A DNA stretch of 64,000 nt from Hymenolepis diminuta (lineage: Eukaryota; Platyhelminthes; Cestoda; Cyclophyllidea; Hymenolepididae). This document shows positions 62,451 to 64,000 of this stretch, piece after piece (the first letter of the stretch is position 1; every line of letters begins with the position of its first letter). The notes beneath the pieces were generated by a model. The model was not told the origin of the DNA. It saw only the letters and a list, made by a program, of their open reading frames with translations, and ran no database searches. Location: contig CAADRB010000004.1 in assembly GCA_900708905.1 (NCBI GenBank), forward strand, positions 1 through 64,000, in the 5' to 3' direction. A program made the translations under genes and the position numbers.

Positions 62451-63655
62451 CCTAACCTCTTGGGCGGCGAATCGTATATCTAGAGTTCGAGTTTTCGAAG
62501 TTGCTAGCTTAACTTATTTCCAATTCTTCTGTTGCACAATGCTTACTGGACTACAATTTCCCTGATTGGAAGACTGGATGGCATGTCCAAAGATGTTATT
62601 GTTAAGGAAGTCACTAGCATTGAATAAACTAGTCTTGTTGAGCTATCGCCAACCCTAATTTCTACAAAACAGAACGCGAAAGAGCTTAAAAATACATGTC
62701 TGGTAACTGGGACAAATGTATAAGCTGCTTAAGGGAGTGGCTAGAAATAAGTCTGGCAAAAGGAAGCTGCAGAGTAGTAACAAGTCCACTTCATCACTCT
62801 AAGCACCCGATATGAAATCACAGATCTCAAATCCACTACTTCTGGCCTTCAAAAAATGTGTCAAAATCTCTATCATATGAAGAGGACCTCTGAATCTGGC
62901 CCCTACATCTTTGGTAATAATATGAACAATGCACAAAATAGTTTTCAATAAAAATATTCATTTAAGTTACCCTTTCTTGTAGATTCACATTTTACAATAT
63001 GAATATTTGCTCGATCGACAATCCTTTCCATTTGATAAAGCCAATTTAAAGTGTCCTGTATGCAGATATCCTAAAACGCCACAAAATAATCTTCGTAGGC
63101 CATAAGATCCCTCCAGGAATTAGACACCTCACACTTTTCAACACCAAGTGGAATCTAATGATACGTCAATCAGGGAAGTAGTCTCCATTACGATAATAAC
63201 ACCTCACAATGAGATACTAGCGGAGGGACTCCTGAAAATCCATAGATGATCCACAAATGAACTCTCTTGTGGACGACTGTGCTTGAGAAGAGAAGTAGAA
63301 TGGAATCTTCTCATACGAATTTTCCTAAGTTGGAAATAAGAAATTGGTGAATAAAAAAAAATGAATAACTGGCGAATCTAAAACTCAGATTGTGTGGCTT
63401 CCCCTACTTCTACCTCTTATCTCTTGAGCTTGTGTTTAGGCTTTTTCCATAATAAAAATGATGTATTCCTGGCTTTGCCGCGGATAGTAAAATATATTAT
63501 TTGCGGGAGATAGAAATAGTCATCTGTAAAATTACTTTCTCATCTTTCGTTTCTCATGGACGGGGTATTAAGATATTCATATGAATAAAAGGTTGAATTA
63601 ACTTAATTACGATCCCAAAATTAAAAGACTAAATACTTAATTCTATAAAAAGGAT
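62451..63655. other. No gene seen
   Basis: AT-rich DNA with no supportable feature. Confidence 0.4.
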
Positions 63656-63659
63656 CCAA

Positions 63660-63850
63660 AATTCATTAAAAAATGTTAAAAACATTCAAAGTTAGGGCCG
63701 CTGAAGTGAGAAACTCACATTCTCTTATCCTTGTTGTTGAGCCGTAGTAACTAATGCTGTTAGCTACCCACATCATTGGATGGGCATCGATCTCATAACC
63801 TCTTACTCGGCAAACGTGCACGTTGACAACTTCATCCCGCTCTATAAAAA
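63660..63850 (-). repeat. SINE-like element
   Basis: The minus-strand head (63842-63779) reads GATGAAGTTGTCAACGTGCAC (A-box-like) and TGAGATCGATGCCC (B-box-like); the body resembles 30560-30772. Confidence 0.5.
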
Positions 63851-64000
63851 TTGTGAAGCTCGTTACATTTAACAATATGCGACCAACGCTCATTGATAAG
63901 GAAATTCTTTCCTTAAACTTATAAGATTTTCTACTTATTTAGCTTTGCCTTCATGGCTATGCATTTTATTGATAGTCGTGAGTTTTTACTGCCCACTGAA

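Noticed and set aside
1..64000. CRISPR arrays, phage or bacterial operon-like systems
   Set aside because: No regularly spaced short direct repeats and no gene-dense prokaryotic layout; introns and mariner show it is eukaryotic.

Overview
The window is a stretch of animal (metazoan) nuclear DNA. It is AT-rich, has long introns, is packed with old dispersed repeats and holds only one gene that I can identify. That gene, on the + strand from about 4.8 to 15.6 kb, encodes the E3 ubiquitin ligase Hakai (CBLL1 family). Its RING finger and the adjoining C2H2-like finger are recognisable across four exons. The protein is divergent from the vertebrate and insect forms and carries an arginine/serine-rich N-terminus. 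Together with the repeat-rich AT-rich background this makes me lean towards a flatworm, but that is an inference and not a firm identification. There are no bacterial-type operons, CRISPR arrays or phage modules.

Layout. Position 1 to about 4.2 kb is repeat DNA: a conserved 0.1 kb repeat at the very start, then a 2.6 kb element with terminal inverted repeats of about 290 bp (812-3415). The Hakai gene occupies 4783-15636 in six inferred coding exons; introns 1-3 are short (131, 74 and 73 bp) and introns 4 and 5 long (about 5.0 and 4.4 kb). Between 16 and 20.7 kb there is no clear gene, only two weak minus-strand coding candidates at 18.5-19.5 kb. At 20.7-22.9 kb a second copy of the repeat from the window start is followed by a decayed mariner transposon (minus strand) with an assembly gap inside it. 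From 23 kb to the end I find mostly dispersed repeat families (named A to H here for reference), tRNA-derived SINE-like copies, simple sequence and unexplained AT-rich DNA.

Besides Hakai and mariner, a few low-confidence coding candidates are recorded: a possible two-exon small protein at 35.2-36.5 kb, a possible minus-strand terminal exon with a nearby polyadenylation signal at 46.2-46.5 kb, and a possible minus-strand exon at 49.7-49.9 kb. Their lengths are close to what chance gives in AT-rich DNA. The longest open frame outside Hakai (57513-58178) runs through pieces of two repeat families and is probably not a gene.

Functionally, Hakai proteins are Zn-binding RING ligases that dimerise to bind phosphotyrosine targets and are stable members of the m6A writer-associated complex. 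No neighbouring gene in this window can be tied to that pathway. All identifications come from reading the sequence; no database search was run.
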